Assembly: GCA_000436035.1 (NCBI GenBank)
Contig: FR893225.1
Span: 1-14,207 of the forward strand
Source of the DNA: Prevotella sp. CAG:732
GTDB taxonomy: Bacteria > Bacteroidota > Bacteroidia > Bacteroidales > Bacteroidaceae
Length of the DNA stretch: 14,207 nt
Direction of reading: 5' to 3'
The translations under genes and the position numbers were made by a program. The notes beneath the pieces were generated by a model. That model was not told where the DNA came from, made no database searches, and saw only the letters and a program-made list of their open reading frames with translations. Of the stretch, positions 13,158 to 14,207 are shown in pieces; within the stretch, counting starts at the first letter, position 1, and each line of letters begins with the position of its first letter.

Positions 13158-13260
13158 CAGCACTAGGTGTTTTTCGCTCCTTGCCTAGGTAAAATTTCAT
13201 ACCTAGTTAGGTAAGAATTTTTAGATAGTTAGGTATAAAATAAAGTGGGGTAAGGAGAGA
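13158..13260 (+). repeat. 22-bp-periodic CCTAnnTAGG array, copy 2
   Basis: Four 10-bp units ending in TAGG start at 13158, 13180, 13202 and 13224, exactly 22 bp apart: CAGCACTAGG, CTTGCCTAGG, CCTAGTTAGG and GATAGTTAGG. They are followed by TATAAAATAAAGTGGGG (13234-13250). The reverse complement aligns to 182-254 with few changes and small indels, flank included. The two outer units are more decayed. As in copy 1, the array directly follows a gene terminator (13095-13126) and has the same orientation relative to that gene. Confidence 0.75.
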
Positions 13261-13368
13261 TTTTTTCTTTCACCGTCCCGTTTTCGCTTTGCAAACAAAT
13301 ATTACTAACAAGAAGGCTTTAAGAAAATGAGCACTCATCTTTTACTTATTTCGTGAACAGAATGTAAC

Positions 13369-13461
13369 GTTGCATTCAGTGTCACGCTTCACCATCAAGG
13401 TTGCATTTAAGGGGTGCTAAACGTTGCATTTAATGGTCTGAGCAGCCTCAAAGGTTGCATT
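13369..13461 (+). repeat. Four dispersed GTTGCATT direct repeats
   Basis: GTTGCATT occurs at 13369, 13400, 13423 and 13454, with spacings of 31, 23 and 31. The preceding bases alternate AAC, AAG, AAC, AAG, and the two inner copies extend to GTTGCATTTAA. The intervening bases are not clearly related, except for short G/T-rich pieces (GGGGTGCTAA, ATGGTCTGAG). There is no coding frame. Confidence 0.65.
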
Positions 13462-13590
13462 CGCAGTCCAAGCTAAAATTCTAACAGGTTGATTATCCGA
13501 TAGTTACGGAGTCATTTTTTGCCCTATAATATGGTATAATGTATATATATAAATATAATATGGGAAGTTGGGGGCATTTTGAAAACAGAA

Positions 13591-13655
13591 GCAAAGCTGC
13601 ACTCGGCAATAAGAAAGCACGCTTTCATTGCGCTCGCTTGCATTTGCATTGCAGC
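13591..13655. repeat. Hairpin-rich intergenic segment
   Basis: Nested inverted repeats: GCTGCA (13596-13601) with TGCAGC (13650-13655) enclose GCAAT-aa-GAAAGC (13606-13618) facing GCTTTCATTGC (13621-13631). The segment also has direct repeats TTGCAT at 13638 and 13644. An open frame crosses it (ATG at 13539), but I see no protein-like signal there and treat the segment as non-coding structure. Confidence 0.45.
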
Positions 13656-13716
13656 CATGTGATGAGATTATATCGCACAAACTTAATTATTAACAATTTA
13701 AAAGAAAGGACAAATC

Positions 13717-13812
13717 ATGGGAAAACCATTGAAACCAGCTTGGCGAGAGACCCCAATCCTCTATGGAGAGGACGCTCGCAGATTCATGAAGAGAATGGAG
13801 ATGCAGCAGTAA
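13717..13812 (+). CDS. 31-residue small protein of unknown function
   Basis: ATG 13717 follows a good ribosome binding site, AAAGGA, with 6 bp between. The 31-residue product starts MGKPLKPAWRETPILYGEDA and continues with a basic amphipathic helix (ARRFMKRMEMQQ). Composition and codons look protein-like, unlike the surrounding repeat DNA. From memory, short Bacteroidota hypothetical proteins share a P-x-L-x-G-x-D-A-x-x-F segment and often continue to about 70 residues, so this could be a shortened member; I could not verify that. No TAnnTTTG lies just upstream. A minus-strand promoter at 13879 points toward its 3' end. Confidence 0.6.
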   Translation: MGKPLKPAWRETPILYGEDARRFMKRMEMQQ

Positions 13813-13870
13813 TTTTACTGCAAATGTCTTTTGAGGTTTTATTATTTTTTCTTTTCATATCTTTCTTCAT
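13784..13870 (-). CDS. Possible 28-codon antisense ORF
   Basis: The minus-strand ATG at 13868-13870 lies only 8 bp after the promoter at 13879-13886 and gives a 28-residue, Lys-rich frame (MKKDMKRKNNKTSKD at its start) that ends in TGA at 13784, overlapping the last 29 bp of the 31-residue gene. A transcript is more believable than a protein here: the frame is short, has no ribosome binding site and would be nearly leaderless. Confidence 0.2.
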   Translation of the reverse strand: MKKDMKRKNNKTSKDICSKITAASPFSS

Positions 13871-13878
13871 AACGACTG

Positions 13879-13908
13879 CAAAGGTACAAAAAATATATGA
13901 AACGCAAA
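13879..13908 (-). promoter_or_regulatory. Leftward promoter antisense to the 31-residue gene
   Basis: On the minus strand, TTTG at 13905-13908 is followed after 18 bp by TACCTTTG at 13879-13886, then CAGTC. The -7 box is a perfect match; the spacer is 1-2 bp shorter than in the other promoters here. The transcript would run into the 3' end of the small gene at 13717-13812. Confidence 0.6.
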
Positions 13909-14207
13909 CAACCTCTTAACCTTACTTGTTTTTATTCAGTTAGTTATGACAAAAATGGCAATCTAAGTTTTTTGAAAACTAGAAGTACCGTAGGGGGTAC
14001 GAGAACTCTAGGGTAATCTCACCACCGCTCGTATTAAAGGATTTGACAATACGTGATAAGTTGCTGTACGTAAAGAGACATACCCTGCTGAATAGTTACA
14101 AATGTATCCAACAAGAAATATCATTGCTATGATAGAAATGACATTTGGAATTATTTTTGAACAGTTACTTATTATGTCAACGCAATTGCAACTTTACACA
14201 CTACGCT
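13909..14207. other. Stretch without a recognisable gene
   Basis: I see no convincing gene in this stretch. An imperfect hairpin at 13979-14011 combines CTAGA/TCTAG outside with GTACC (13985-13989) and GGTAC (13996-14000) inside. A leftward frame is open for 61 codons (14193-14008) without a start near its 5' end or a ribosome binding site. The content is A/T-rich and unlike the neighbouring coding DNA. Confidence 0.5.

Noticed and set aside
13539..13919. 126-codon frame across the repeat-rich region
   Set aside because: It runs through the inverted repeats and, in another frame, over the better-supported 31-residue gene; its composition is not protein-like and no ribosome binding site precedes its ATG.
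13979..14011. Hairpin as an insertion-sequence end
   Set aside because: No matching inverted end, target duplication or transposase fragment is visible in the window.
14008..14193. Leftward open frame of 61 codons at the right edge
   Set aside because: There is no ribosome binding site, the first ATG is internal, codons are not like the neighbours, and I recognise no motif.

Overview
The window looks like chromosomal DNA of a Bacteroidota member, most likely of the Prevotellaceae (Segatella/Prevotella type). I infer this from at least ten copies of the Bacteroidota-type promoter (TAnnTTTG near -7, several with TTTG about 19-20 bp upstream), from A-rich leaders with little Shine-Dalgarno sequence, and from the families seen: an SDR-type mannonate oxidoreductase, RsmG with the HHVLHS motif, and a ModF-like twin ABC ATPase. 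Species assignment is inference.

Layout. 1-46 holds the first codons of a leftward gene that runs off the edge, with its promoter at 91-98. 182-292 holds a 22-bp-periodic repeat array and the terminator of the leftward SDR gene (330-1145). Upstream of that gene lie tRNA-Gly(CCC) and tRNA-Thr(CGT), which share one promoter. A leftward block follows: MFS transporter, panB and a HAD phosphatase/phosphomutase. A divergent promoter region at 4343-4432 starts the long rightward cluster rsmG - MBL hydrolase - ruvC - ModF-like ABC ATPase - small secreted protein (4457-8529). A second rightward unit (8637-9925) encodes a protein with a very acidic tail, a single-pass membrane protein and a Cys-rich membrane protein. 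tRNA-Cys(GCA) follows, with a tandem copy of its own 3' part and a strong terminator. A leftward AAA+CYTH protein (10226-11326) diverges from trxB (11507-12439), and a conserved-type hypothetical protein (12515-13054) ends the gene-dense part.

The last 1.1 kb (13055-14207) is mostly non-coding and repeat-rich: a terminator, a second 22-bp-periodic array, four GTTGCATT motifs, a hairpin-rich segment, a 31-codon small ORF with an antisense promoter facing its 3' end, and about 300 bp in which I see no convincing gene.

Functionally the window is mostly housekeeping: pantothenate synthesis (panB), 16S rRNA modification (rsmG), Holliday junction resolution (ruvC), thiol redox (trxB), transport and tRNAs. 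The unusual material is in the intergenic DNA. The two 22-bp-periodic arrays lie 13 kb apart, each directly after a gene terminator and in the same orientation relative to that gene. The tRNA-Cys 3' duplication looks like an integration or slippage scar. Several terminator-type hairpins overlap coding sequence. I found no clear defence system, CRISPR array, IS element or complete mobile element.
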